Below, piece by piece: positions 36,776 to 44,975 of a DNA stretch of 64,000 nt. The stretch's first letter is position 1, and every line of letters starts with the position of its first letter. Origin of the DNA: Roseomonas haemaphysalidis (GTDB taxonomy: Bacteria > Pseudomonadota > Alphaproteobacteria > Acetobacterales > Acetobacteraceae); NCBI RefSeq assembly GCF_017355405.1, contig NZ_CP061177.1:3160501-3224500 (forward strand), in the 5' to 3' direction. A program made the position numbers and the translations under genes. The notes beneath the pieces are model-generated. The model worked only from the letters and a program-made list of their open reading frames with translations. It made no database searches and was not told where the DNA came from.

Positions 36776-38152
36776 ATGAAGTTCCTGTTCATTGGCACCA
36801 CGCTCCGCTCGCTGGAAAACCTCGGCTCCGCACCGGATGAACTGCAGGCACGGGGCCACGGGGTGTTGTCACTGCTGTACCCGCTGCCCGGCGACAAGAC
36901 CCACGAATCCCCCCTGCTGGACCAGAACCCGCGCTTCCAACTGTTGCGCCACGCCTTCACCACGCCGCAACCCTATATGGAATCCGTCCGGTCGGAGCCG
37001 TTTCTGCAGGAGCTTGCGGAGCGGGTCGAGCAGTTCAACCCGGATGTCATCGTCCTTGCCGTGAACACGCTGCCGTTCGCGCAGCTGCGGTCCGACCTGC
37101 AGGGGCGCCTGACGCGGAGGCGGCTGTGGGTGGGCTTCCAGCACGGCCTGGTGCAGCGCTGGGGCGAAACCAACCTGCACGACACCTGCGACGTTTTCCT
37201 GACCTTCGGCGAACGCGACCGGCTGCGCCTGGCACCCACCAAGCGCGCCCGCTCCATCGCCGTCGGCTTTCCGAAGCTGGACCGGCTGGCCGGCATGCCC
37301 GTGTCGAGCGAGCCGTTCCTGATCTACGCCACGGATGCGCGGGCGGAAGCGATCAAGCCCGTGGCCGCCCTGCTCGCGGAGTTGGAGCGCGAAACCGGAC
37401 TGCCGGTCTACATCCGCAACCACCCGGTTTCCAAGGGAACCTACCGGTCCTCGGTCCGCAGGCCGCGCGACCCCCGCCTGCTGACCCTGGTAGAGGCCGA
37501 GGACCCGATCCCCGCCCTGGCCCGGTGCTCCGCCGTCATCACGCATTACTCGACGCTGGGCGTGGAAGCCCTGGCGCTGGGCAAGCCGCTGGTCATCCTG
37601 CCGCTGGACGAAGCCCTGGACACCTTTCCGGGGCTGCCCGGCCTAGCAGCCTCGCTGGACACGCCCGCCGTGATGCGCGCCTTGCATGCCGCCCGCACGG
37701 AGGACGACCAAGCCCGCCAAGTGCTGCGCGACATCGTCGGCCCGGACCTGTTCCATCACAGCATGGCACTGGCGCAGGTGCTGGAAGCGTTGGCCGGCGA
37801 CGACGGGCCGCACGATGCCGGCACGCCGTCTCTTCCGCTCCGCCTCGGCGTCAATTTCGCCTTTGACGAGGGCAAGCGGTCGTTCTGGGTGCATGGCTTC
37901 GTGCTGTCTGACCCTCCCGCCAGCCGCGTGGTGCTGCGCTACCAGGGCGAGGTGCTGGGGCAGGCCGAACTGGCCCATCGCCGCACGGACCTGGAAACGG
38001 CATTTCCTGAATATGGCTTCGTGTATTCAGGCTGGCGGTTGTCGTGCGATCTCGCCGAATGGCCGGCCGGCGTGCTGGACATCGAGATACAGGACATCGC
38101 GGGGGGAACGTCGCATCACCGGAGCCAGATCCGGCTGCCGATGCCCGTTTGA
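36776..38152 (+). CDS. GT-B-like / capsule-polysaccharide-type protein with C-terminal extension
   Basis: 458 aa. The N-terminus (MKFLFIGTTLRSLENLGSAP) and the pattern LWVGFQHGLVQRWGETNLHD, FLTFGERDR, VYIRNHPVSKGTYRSS and AVITHYSTLGVEALALGKPL resemble GT-B-type proteins of the CDP-glycerol transferase/capsule-synthesis clan, where the Ser/Glu late motif binds the nucleotide sugar. After ~residue 350 there is an extra ~95-residue beta-rich domain (SFWVHGFVLSDPPASRVVLR). It is probably involved in cell-surface glycan formation; donor and acceptor are unknown. It is divergent from the secreted protein. Confidence 0.65.
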   Translation: MKFLFIGTTLRSLENLGSAPDELQARGHGVLSLLYPLPGDKTHESPLLDQNPRFQLLRHAFTTPQPYMESVRSEPFLQELAERVEQFNPDVIVLAVNTLPFAQLRSDLQGRLTRRRLWVGFQHGLVQRWGETNLHDTCDVFLTFGERDRLRLAPTKRARSIAVGFPKLDRLAGMPVSSEPFLIYATDARAEAIKPVAALLAELERETGLPVYIRNHPVSKGTYRSSVRRPRDPRLLTLVEAEDPIPALARCSAVITHYSTLGVEALALGKPLVILPLDEALDTFPGLPGLAASLDTPAVMRALHAARTEDDQARQVLRDIVGPDLFHHSMALAQVLEALAGDDGPHDAGTPSLPLRLGVNFAFDEGKRSFWVHGFVLSDPPASRVVLRYQGEVLGQAELAHRRTDLETAFPEYGFVYSGWRLSCDLAEWPAGVLDIEIQDIAGGTSHHRSQIRLPMPV

Positions 38153-38252
38153 GGCGGACGCATCAGTGCCCGGCACGTCCGGCTTGTGATGCACGAGGCC
38201 TGGAAGCCCTATTCACCCCAGCGGCACAAGCGTCGACGACCCTGACGCAGCT

Positions 38253-38627
38253 CTAGTGCTGCGTGTCGCGGTCCTGCTTCGCCAGGGCGAGCTTCACCGC
38301 TGCCAGAAATTGTGCGGGGGCAAATGGCTTTTGCAGGTAACTGTAGGGACGCGGCGCCTGCTTGGAAATCAGCAGGTCGGCCCGGCTGGTGATGAAGAGC
38401 ACGGCGACATCCGGAAAATGCTGCCGTGCCTTGGTCGCGACTGTGATGCCATTGCTGCCGGGCATGTTCAGGTCGGTGATGACCATGCCGATCTTGCCGG
38501 GATATTCGAGGATCTTCTGGGCCTGATCGCCATTCATGGCTTCCACCACCTCATGCCCTGCCGAGGACAGGCTCTCGGCCAAGTCCATGCGTGTGAAGAG
38601 GTCATCTTCCGCCAGCAGAATTCTCAT
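38253..38627 (-). CDS. Single-domain response regulator (CheY-like)
   Basis: 124 aa, one receiver domain with no output domain. It starts MRILLAEDDLFTRMDLAESL (acidic pair E-D-D), has the phospho-acceptor Asp in MVITDLNMPGSNG, a Thr/Ser switch in VLFITSRA and Lys in SYLQKPFAPAQF. It could relay phosphate from a hybrid kinase such as the LOV kinase about 5 kb away, but nothing links them directly. The start at 38627 is the family-typical one; the frame reaches 38654. Confidence 0.88.
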   Translation of the reverse strand: MRILLAEDDLFTRMDLAESLSSAGHEVVEAMNGDQAQKILEYPGKIGMVITDLNMPGSNGITVATKARQHFPDVAVLFITSRADLLISKQAPRPYSYLQKPFAPAQFLAAVKLALAKQDRDTQH

Positions 38628-39334
38628 GACCACCCTCTCGATTGATGCAGTCAACGGTGGCGCTCAAGATTGGTTTTCAACCATCCGGATTATAACGTCA
38701 CGATATTTGAGACGGCACAGAGATAAAACGTGGGGAAAGGTCGGGTTATTGTATGGCCCGGTCCATGATAACGGTATTAATTCCGGGGCGGGTCGCCGAT
38801 CAGCAGATCGCAGAAACCGACAGTTCCCTCCAGCGATAGGAAGACGTCGGTCCTGCCTACGGAGACATGCGAGCACGCCGGTTATGGATCTCATATCCAA
38901 CACCGAAGTCTCGCTTGTGGAAATATACCTGGAATGACGGCAAGGCTGCGCCTGCGAAGCAAAACGCTCGATCATAGTGCTTCAATCGCCCCATGAAGTC
39001 ACTCTGGGCCCGAGTGCGCGGCGTCCAGTCTCTTGATTGAGAGTAGGCAGTTCCTCAGCCCCGCAACCGGCCCGGGCCTCACCGCAAGCATCGGAACAAG
39101 ACCGGCAGCCGGACCGTTGCTGACCCCACGCAAGCAGCGCCGCAGCGACCGCCATGTTGACCATCCTTCTTGTCAGTAGGAAAGCCATTCGACTTCGCGA
39201 CAAAAAAGAGACAAACGCACAGTAGCGCCATCGTTACACATATGGGTTAATCCTTCCGTCTGAATGTTGCCGAAAGCGGCCTTCGACGACGACTCAGGCA
39301 GTTCGGCCTGCACAAAAGCGCTGAGGAAACCTTC
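38628..39334. other. Gap of about 700 bp with no supported gene
   Basis: Base composition drops relative to the neighbours. A minus-strand frame at 38982-39203 would encode a short hydrophobic start and four Cys (SGCRSCSDACGEARAGCG), but it lacks a good ribosome site and I do not call it. The stretch ends at the frameshifted remnant at 39335. Confidence 0.4.
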
Positions 39335-39506
39335 GTGGACGAAACGATAAAGGTCGTGGTGATGGCTCTGTTGCGTCCAGTCTTCGCCGCATGTGGGCCA
39401 AGAAATAAGAGTGGCTCTCGGGACGCAGGTCCCTGAGGAGGTTAATCGAGCCATTGAGCATGCCATGGAAAACTATTGGGCTGAGCCGGACACGACAGTT
39501 AAGTAA
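39335..39506 (+). pseudogene. Frameshifted paralogue of the small phage gene at 50793-50954
   Basis: A GTG at 39335, with GAGGAAA upstream, begins VDETIKVVVMALLR. After about codon 14 the homology shifts by one base and continues QSSPHVGQEIRVALGTQVPE and then EVNRAIEHAMENYWAEPD to a TAA at 39504-39506. This aligns along its length with the intact 53-codon gene at 50793 (MDEAFKVVILAMLRRASPEV ... VLGDQAPADIKKALDDAQQA). One extra base near 39376 explains the break. Sequencing error or programmed frameshifting are alternatives. The function of the family is unknown. Confidence 0.65.
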
Positions 39507-39738
39507 CGATTAAGAAATTACTTTCCCCTCATATCAAATATTTCACAAATCCACTATACTGATTGACAGGACACAGGGGCCATTTCTCAACGAACGTCTA
39601 TCCGCCTTGTATCCTTGCTCAGCAAAATGGTCCGCATAACCATCACCTCCCAGTTCCAGCCTTCGATCTGTTAAAGGTGGGGCGCGCAAGTCCGCCACAC
39701 AATTTGGAAGGCAGAATGGCCCAAGCCAGGAGGCAAGG

Positions 39739-40183
39739 ATGTCTGATAATCCCCAATCCACGGCACCCCTGACGGCGTGGCGTGGTTCCGTACCAAGCTG
39801 AGGGAATTAGGCGAGAGTCAGCACAGCCTGGCCGGCTGCTCGTGCGCTATGGCGACGACCGGCAGTTCGACACCATCGTCCGGCACCTCAGCCGGATCGC
39901 GACCGGGCAGGCGCGGGTGCCGGGCGAGATGCGCGAGCTGCTGGACATGACGCAGCGCGGCATCGACCAGAAGGAGCAGCGCATGGAAAGTGAGATCAAG
40001 CACAGCCTCAGACGTGTCGGGGAAGTACTGGACCAAAGCGCGCGGGACATGTCGCTGACGGAGGAGGAACACGCTCGGCTTAACACGACCCTCTGCGATG
40101 CGGCAGGTAGAGGCAGCCGCATTGCCTATGCCGGGGCGTCTCACGCCGCTCACTTCTGCCTAACCTCTCGTTCATTTTTTTAA
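39739..40183 (+). pseudogene. Remnant of a phage-type helix-turn-helix gene with frameshifts
   Basis: An ATG at 39739 has AGGAGG just upstream and starts MSDNPQST, but that frame stops after 20 codons. A second frame continues TPDGVAWFRTKLRELGESQH then SLAG, and a third continues LLVRYGDDRQFDTIVRHLSR, IATGQARVPGEMRELLDM and a helical tail. Joined, they give one coherent small DNA-binding-like protein; a missing base near 39832 and another shift near 39763 explain the breaks. It resembles regulators found in alphaproteobacterial prophages, from pattern only. It lies outside the tRNA-Lys junction at 41886, so it may belong to an older remnant. Confidence 0.5.
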
Positions 40184-40247
40184 CAGGCTGAGTTTATAGG
40201 TTGTGCGACTACAGCGTAACACACTAAAATAACTAGCTGAATTGTAT

Positions 40248-40263
40248 AGGCACGGGATTTGCA
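40248..40263 (+). promoter_or_regulatory. Sigma-54 (-24/-12) promoter of the PEP-CTERM gene
   Basis: AGGCAC-GGGAT-TTGCA matches the sigma-54 consensus TGGCAC-N5-TTGCA with one mismatch and exact spacing. The expected start of transcription is near 40274, giving a leader of about 22 nt that contains the GGGAGGAG ribosome site. Regulation of PEP-CTERM genes by RpoN with PrsK/PrsR is known in Zoogloea, which fits; here it is inferred from the motif. Confidence 0.65.
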
Positions 40264-40295
40264 ATCCTCCGTAGTCATTCCGGGAGGAGATACCC

Positions 40296-40862
40296 ATGAA
40301 GTCGATGATCGCTGTAGGCCTGATGGCCGCCCTGGCCGCTACGCCGCTCGCTTCAGCCGAGGCCGCCGTGATTTACAATTTCGCTGGCGCGTCTCAGTCG
40401 GGCGCTGCTGCCCCCGTGCCGCTGAACATCCAAGTGGTGCTGACGTCCGCTGAGACCGTCTTCTCCATTGTCGGTAACGGCGATGCCAACGGCAACCAGA
40501 CCACGCTTCGGGGCGATGTTAACCGCTTCATCAGCATGACCATTGGTCGTGATGGTGTCGGTCCGAACTTTGTGACCGGAATGATCAATTTCACCCTGGC
40601 TTTTGACAGCCTCGGCAACGTGACCGCCAGCAGCCTCGTCTATGATGGCAGCAGCTATGATGCTCGCCTCACCGGCACGGGCTCGACGGCCAATGGCTTT
40701 GTGGGCCAGGAGATTTCACCCTGCATGGTCAGCGCAGCCAACTGCGCCGTGAGCGGTGCCTGGACCGTCTCGACCCCGACCTCCGTGCCCGAGCCGATGA
40801 GCATCGCGCTGTTCGGCGCCGGCCTGGCTGGGCTGGCGATGGTCCGCCGCCGCAAGGCGTAA
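40296..40862 (+). CDS. PEP-CTERM sorting-domain protein
   Basis: 188 aa. The N-terminal signal peptide (IAVGLMAALAATPLASAEA) is followed by a beta-rich, Gly/Asn/Ser-rich exported domain. The C-terminus has the full PEP-CTERM tail: VPEP, a membrane helix (MSIALFGAGLAGLAMV) and a basic end RRRKA. Such proteins are processed by exosortase (EpsH/XrtA) and linked to exopolysaccharide. No exosortase is in the window. It has a strong ribosome site (GGAGGAG) and its own sigma-54-like promoter, and is followed by a hairpin. Confidence 0.93.
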   Translation: MKSMIAVGLMAALAATPLASAEAAVIYNFAGASQSGAAAPVPLNIQVVLTSAETVFSIVGNGDANGNQTTLRGDVNRFISMTIGRDGVGPNFVTGMINFTLAFDSLGNVTASSLVYDGSSYDARLTGTGSTANGFVGQEISPCMVSAANCAVSGAWTVSTPTSVPEPMSIALFGAGLAGLAMVRRRKA

Positions 40863-40872
40863 GCGCCAGCTG

Positions 40873-40899
40873 GGAGGGCGTTACGGAAACGCCCTCCCG
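40873..40899 (+). terminator. Terminator-like hairpin after the PEP-CTERM gene
   Basis: An 11-bp perfect stem GGGAGGGCGTT/AACGCCCTCCC with loop ACGGA begins 10 bp after the stop codon. There is no clear T-run, so it may also protect the mRNA end. Confidence 0.6.
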
Positions 40900-40994
40900 G
40901 CCACTGCAATCGCGCTGTCCGGCGTGGCCCCATATGCTCATCGGGCGCTCGTCCTGCCGGCGGCGTGGCTTCTATTTTGTGATACCGTTGACCG

Positions 40995-41390
40995 ATGAGA
41001 GATGATCCAGACAACAGCGGCATCCAATCGTCTTCATGGACCGGCCAGAGTACTCCTGAAGCGCCCCGGTACACAAAACACCCCTACGATCTGAAGCCGT
41101 TGAAGAGCGGGATCGAGCACAACACGATCGCGGTGGCTGCCGCCATATGCGTCACTTTCACCGTTATTTTCATCGTGTGGTATTGGAGCCTGCACAGTCA
41201 CTCGCCCACGCATATGGTACGTTCGACTGGTCACGTCGTTCCATTCCAGCTTGGTGGAAAACAGCAGTTAAGGATCTATGTGACGTGGCTGGAGGCGAAG
41301 GTCAGCTATGGCCTTATGGTTGCGCCTCTCATTATGCCAGGGCTCTTTCTGGCCTTTGATAGCCTCCGCGATAAATCAGGGCACAAGTGA
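40995..41390 (+). CDS. Hypothetical membrane protein
   Basis: 131 aa with one strong membrane helix (VAAAICVTFTVIFIVWYWSL) and a weaker second one near the C-terminus (YGLMVAPLIMPGLFLAFDSL). The N-terminal ~40 residues are polar. No family or catalytic motif was recognised, and the ribosome site is weak. The gene lies between the PEP-CTERM gene and the prophage junction. Confidence 0.5.
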   Translation: MRDDPDNSGIQSSSWTGQSTPEAPRYTKHPYDLKPLKSGIEHNTIAVAAAICVTFTVIFIVWYWSLHSHSPTHMVRSTGHVVPFQLGGKQQLRIYVTWLEAKVSYGLMVAPLIMPGLFLAFDSLRDKSGHK

Positions 41391-41838
41391 CCAAGTCTAT
41401 CATGCCATCCCATGCTCTGGCCGCGAGTCTACCCGTAAATTTTGCTGCGCCGGTCGCCATCCATCACAGATCTCAGGCCGCTTGTGAGACCGTCACCTGA
41501 GTTGGCCGGGCAAGACCGAAAGTACAACGCGTTATCTTGTCTTAGGTGAAGCTAGATTACAGGCATGTTTTTTGTGATAGGGGGCACAAAGACTGGAGGC
41601 GTCATCATGAGCGGCGACATCTATTTTTCGACTGAAAGACCATCGCCTCCGAAAAAAGCAAACTTTCTCATCACAATCGATTTCGCGAAGGATGCGCCGA
41701 AGCCTTCGAGGATTTTTTTGGGCTGTGGAGACTAGTGCGGAGGAGTGAGAGGCCGGGGGCGACCAGGTCGTGGTGCTGGCGAAAAAGGGCCCCTGACGTA
41801 TGCAAAACCCTGTTGCAAACACCCTTGAAATGCAAAAC
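41391..41838. other. Gap of about 450 bp between the membrane protein and the tRNA-Lys terminator
   Basis: Open frames here (for example 41532-41855 on -) have no motif and no ribosome site. The sequence is probably the chromosomal 3' flank of tRNA-Lys. Confidence 0.4.
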
Positions 41839-41853
41839 GCCCCTTTGCGGGGC
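41834..41853 (-). terminator. Terminator of tRNA-Lys on the chromosomal side of the junction
   Basis: On the minus strand GCCCC-GCAAA-GGGGC is followed by GTTTTGC. It starts 32 nt past the 3' end of the tRNA-Lys fragment, the position expected of that tRNA's own terminator. Confidence 0.65.
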
Positions 41854-41885
41854 ATCTATCAAACCGTTGATCTTGAAGAATGAGA

Positions 41886-41931
41886 TGGTGGGCGCTCACG
41901 GGCTCGAACCGTGGACCTACTGATTAAGAGT
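41886..41931 (-). repeat. Prophage attachment site: 3' half of tRNA-Lys(CUU)
   Basis: The minus strand reads ACTCTTAATCAGTAGGTC and continues CACGGTTCGAGCCCGTGAGC then GCCCACCA. This is the anticodon loop (CTCTTAATC, anticodon CUU), the variable loop, the T-arm and the acceptor 3' strand with CCA of tRNA-Lys. The 5' half (acceptor 5' strand, D-arm) is absent beyond 41931. This is the pattern left when an integrase recombines into the tRNA 3' end. The orientation places the inserted DNA to the right (positions above 41931). The intact tRNA gene should lie beyond the window's right end. Confidence 0.8.
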
Positions 41932-42041
41932 TATGCCGTCATGCATCTACGCGGTTGATATCGCTGCGTTCGTGCCGAAACGCTTGTGTCTATAGAGGCT
42001 ATAGCATTGTTCCCCTTACGTTCGCGTCATAGCATCCCGCT

Positions 42042-42347
42042 ATGCCACCCGATCCACCCCGCCGCGCCGTCTCCTGGGCCACCTACGCCGACTGTGCCGC
42101 CGAGGGCATCTGGCACGAGGTCAGGTGCCAGGGCTGCCTGCGGCGGAAGCAAGTCTCGGCCAAGAGCATGGTGGAGCGCGGTCTGGGACATCTCGACGTG
42201 ATCGAGACCAAGCATCGCCTGAAGTGTGAAGCGTGCGGGCACCGCGGCGCTGTGGTGTCGGTCCATGGCTACTGGATCGGACCGGCCGTCCTCTGTCCGC
42301 CGGACTGGGCGGAGACGGTCGAGGCTCGGATACCGAAGAGGGATTAA
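42042..42347 (+). CDS. Small Cys-rich hypothetical protein
   Basis: 101 aa. Two CxxC pairs (VRCQGCLRRK and LKCEACGHRG), about 37 residues apart, suggest a zinc ribbon. The rest has no motif I recognise. It is the first gene inside the prophage junction. It overlaps the convergent gene at 42344 by 4 bp. Confidence 0.55.
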   Translation: MPPDPPRRAVSWATYADCAAEGIWHEVRCQGCLRRKQVSAKSMVERGLGHLDVIETKHRLKCEACGHRGAVVSVHGYWIGPAVLCPPDWAETVEARIPKRD

Positions 42348-42604
42348 GCCCTTGGAGCTTTCCGGTCCGGCACCGGCCAAACATAGGGCCGTGGCAACGC
42401 TTGGTGGTCCAGCCAGTGGTCTATCAGCCCCAGGACGTGGCTAAGCTGACCGAATTCCTTGCCGTCATAGGGATGGCTGGGCATCTGCAGGATGTTGGCG
42501 TAGCGCCATGACCGCACCACGGCGCCCCGGTACTCCGTGACGATCCAGCCCTTGTCGTCTGGCTCATGGGTGCGGGGGACATGGTGGGGGATCAGGTCGG
42601 GCAT
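42344..42604 (-). CDS. Hypothetical protein
   Basis: 86 aa, rich in aromatic and His residues (WIVTEYRGAVVRSWRYANIL, SHVLGLIDHWLDHQALPRPY). It has no signal peptide or motif. Being a compact frame convergent with the zinc-ribbon-like gene makes it a plausible small prophage gene. Nothing more can be said. Confidence 0.45.
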   Translation of the reverse strand: MPDLIPHHVPRTHEPDDKGWIVTEYRGAVVRSWRYANILQMPSHPYDGKEFGQLSHVLGLIDHWLDHQALPRPYVWPVPDRKAPRA

Positions 42605-42761
42605 TAATAACGCATAGCCGGTGAAAATTTATCCACCAAGCTGCTGTAAACGCTTAGGCGATATACGCATGGTGAAATTTTCTGCTATGGCCAGGCCTCG
42701 CTCGCAGGTGCAATAAACCTGAAGGAGCCTGCTGCGCGGCGTGTTGGATAGGGTCGTTGGT

Positions 42762-43841
42762 ATGAAAATCGCCGTTATCGGTACTTCTAACTCCATCGGA
42801 TCTAAGGGTTACGTCAGGTCGCTTGAGAAAAGTGGCTATGTCACCAAGTTCGACAACTTTTCCCTTGGACACAGTACTTCCGTCGCATTGCCGTTCTCAC
42901 TATTTCGGTTCAATCCAGACGATTATGACTTTTGCGTCTTCGATTTTGCCGTCAACGAAGAAAGCATGTTAGGGGGCGGCCCCGACAGAGTATTTGAGAT
43001 TGAGAGCAGGCTCGATCTGATCGTCGAACGCCTTCATGGCACGAAGTGCATTCCGATCATCCTGATCATGCCTTGCCAACTCGGTTTGGACAGAGGCAGC
43101 TTAGCTCGAAAGCTGTATATTGATTTCGCGCGTAGGCGGGGCGTGCCTTATTTTGATGGCTACCATTACCTCTCCCGGCTGAGGCAGGTGGCGCCCTTCA
43201 ACAAAGATTTTTATTTCCGAGACCCAGATCATCTTGCTCCCTGGGCGGCGTACGCGCTCGGAATAATTCTGGCTGTCCAGTTCAAAGAGCTGGCCGCGAG
43301 AAATCTGCAGCGTCGCAGTAAGACTCTCTCAGTTAATGAATATCGCTACATAAGCTTCTCTGATCTTGCTGACGTGCCTGGCGTGCGCGAACGCCGAAGC
43401 AATTCCCTCGTGACCGCAGACTTCATCAAAATCTCGGAGCCAAGCAACATAGATATCGCAGTGGGCGACAACGAAACATTGATTGGCGTTGGACTGGATC
43501 TGGCTAACTCCACGATGCCGATGCGGTTAAAATCAGGCAGCCAAGGCTGTGATGCTGATTTCGGCGTGAACTACTTCGACAAGGATGGGGAGAAGACCAT
43601 CTTCGTCATTCGTCCGGTAGTTCCTCAGGTCGCTTTGAATAAAACGCTGACGATATCGATGACTGCCCGCAGAGATGGCATTGCTAACATCCAGCTCCTT
43701 CATGGGATCGCTTTGCAAGGTGCTCGTAGGCCAACGGAAACTCTTCACTTGGTGATGGAGCCGTTCGACCTATCTTCGATGATCAACGAAGATACCCTTA
43801 AACTAACCGCCTTCACCGCCATGGGAAGCATGGTGAAATAG
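42762..43841 (+). CDS. SGNH-hydrolase-like protein
   Basis: 359 aa. The start MKIAVIGTSNS has a GTSNS in place of the usual GDS block, and DPDHLAPWAAYALG looks like the block V D-x-x-H. Together these suggest an SGNH/acyltransferase-type fold. The C-terminal ~150 residues form a separate, strand-rich domain. In-frame GTG 42741 and TTG 42744, nearer the AGGAG at 42723, are alternative starts. Its base composition is clearly lower in GC than the chromosome, so it was probably acquired horizontally. It pairs with the acyltransferase gene 18 bp downstream; modification of a cell-surface glycan is a reasonable guess. Confidence 0.6.
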   Translation: MKIAVIGTSNSIGSKGYVRSLEKSGYVTKFDNFSLGHSTSVALPFSLFRFNPDDYDFCVFDFAVNEESMLGGGPDRVFEIESRLDLIVERLHGTKCIPIILIMPCQLGLDRGSLARKLYIDFARRRGVPYFDGYHYLSRLRQVAPFNKDFYFRDPDHLAPWAAYALGIILAVQFKELAARNLQRRSKTLSVNEYRYISFSDLADVPGVRERRSNSLVTADFIKISEPSNIDIAVGDNETLIGVGLDLANSTMPMRLKSGSQGCDADFGVNYFDKDGEKTIFVIRPVVPQVALNKTLTISMTARRDGIANIQLLHGIALQGARRPTETLHLVMEPFDLSSMINEDTLKLTAFTAMGSMVK

Positions 43842-43859
43842 AACCGTTGGGGGGGGACG

Positions 43860-44756
43860 ATGCCAGGACCGCATTCGCCATTAGGACGTTTGAACGGCCA
43901 TCTGGCTGTAGTCGGATGCGAAGGTTTCGAGCTTCCGGACACCAGCAATCTTGGATGTCTCGAAATTCGCAGTGAACGAGATCTCCCCCTCGCGCTGAAG
44001 GCCGGCTTCACTATCAAGCTCGATGCAGAAACCAACACTGCAGGATCGGAAGCTCGGCTGACGATCTTTTATGCACCCGATAATGCCAGATCCCTGCGGA
44101 TCAATTTGGGCAGAAACAGCCGGAACAACGCCCTGTATCTCTCGCAGGCAGCTGGGCTGAGTGGGGTCTATAACTTCGCAGGTAGGAACAATACCGTCAT
44201 CGATTGCGGTAATGGCTCGGGCCATCGATCGTCTATAATTTCGAGTTTCCACGGCGACGACGGACTATTTTACTGGGGTAGGAATAGCACCTCTAACGGC
44301 CTCACTATGGAGTTCCGGAGGGCCGGCGATGCAGTGTTGTTCGGTGAGGACTGCATGTTGGCCACTGAAATCATGGTGAGACCAACAGACATGCATGCCA
44401 TTTTCTCTACTGGAAACGAGGAGGTCTTAAACAATAAGCCCCTCGCGACGCACCCCGTGATCATCTTTCCGCACACGTGGATAGCGCAGCGCTCCCTAGT
44501 CTTGAAGAATGTGATGGTGGGCCCCGGTGCCATCATTGGTGCTGGGTCAATCCTCTCACGCAGCGTTCCCCATACCTGCGCCGTCGCAGGCGTTCCTGCC
44601 CGCATCGTTCAGGAAAACGTTAGCTGGACAAGGGCGTCTGATCCCCCTCCTCAGGAGGTCGCACGCGTAAATGCTGGGCTCAAAAAGCACATCGAATTTT
44701 TTGAGGGCGTGGCAAAGAGCCCATCGATAAGGTTCTTACCGCGGCCCCAGTTATAG
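43860..44756 (+). CDS. Left-handed beta-helix (hexapeptide-repeat) acyltransferase
   Basis: 298 aa. The last third has the hexapeptide-repeat signature NVMVGPGAIIGAGSILSRSV followed by the closing CAVAGVPARIVQ, typical of CoA-dependent acetyltransferases. Earlier, PVIIFPHTWIAQRSLVLKN fits the coil start with the catalytic His region. The N-terminal ~110 residues are unassigned. A run of G precedes the ATG at 43860. With the upstream SGNH-like gene it may form an O-acetylation pair. It has low GC like its neighbour and is followed by a hairpin at 44765. Confidence 0.75.
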   Translation: MPGPHSPLGRLNGHLAVVGCEGFELPDTSNLGCLEIRSERDLPLALKAGFTIKLDAETNTAGSEARLTIFYAPDNARSLRINLGRNSRNNALYLSQAAGLSGVYNFAGRNNTVIDCGNGSGHRSSIISSFHGDDGLFYWGRNSTSNGLTMEFRRAGDAVLFGEDCMLATEIMVRPTDMHAIFSTGNEEVLNNKPLATHPVIIFPHTWIAQRSLVLKNVMVGPGAIIGAGSILSRSVPHTCAVAGVPARIVQENVSWTRASDPPPQEVARVNAGLKKHIEFFEGVAKSPSIRFLPRPQL

Positions 44757-44764
44757 CGAGAAAA

Positions 44765-44791
44765 CCGCCCGGGGATTGCTCCACCGGGCGG
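44765..44791. terminator. Hairpin after the acyltransferase gene
   Basis: CCGCCCGG/CCGGGCGG is an 8-bp stem with an 11-nt loop. On the plus strand it is followed by CCTTCTGG, and on the minus strand by TTTTCTC. It begins 8 bp past the acyltransferase stop. Confidence 0.5.
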
Positions 44792-44975
44792 CCTTCTGGA
44801 CCAAAAGCTCAGAGTTCTGGTCCAGCAATACAGGGGAAAGTCTCGGCGGTAGGATGCCTCGACACTCAGGGCAAAGCACCCCTGCACGCTGATTCTATTG
44901 GGCGGGACTCGGGGAAACAAGCGGTAGTAGCGAGCACGTCCAATGGTCCTGTTGGCGGCAAGGAGGCGTAACACT

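Noticed and set aside
38982-39203. Short Cys-containing frame with a hydrophobic start
   Set aside because: Weak start context and no known Cys spacing; not enough to call a gene.
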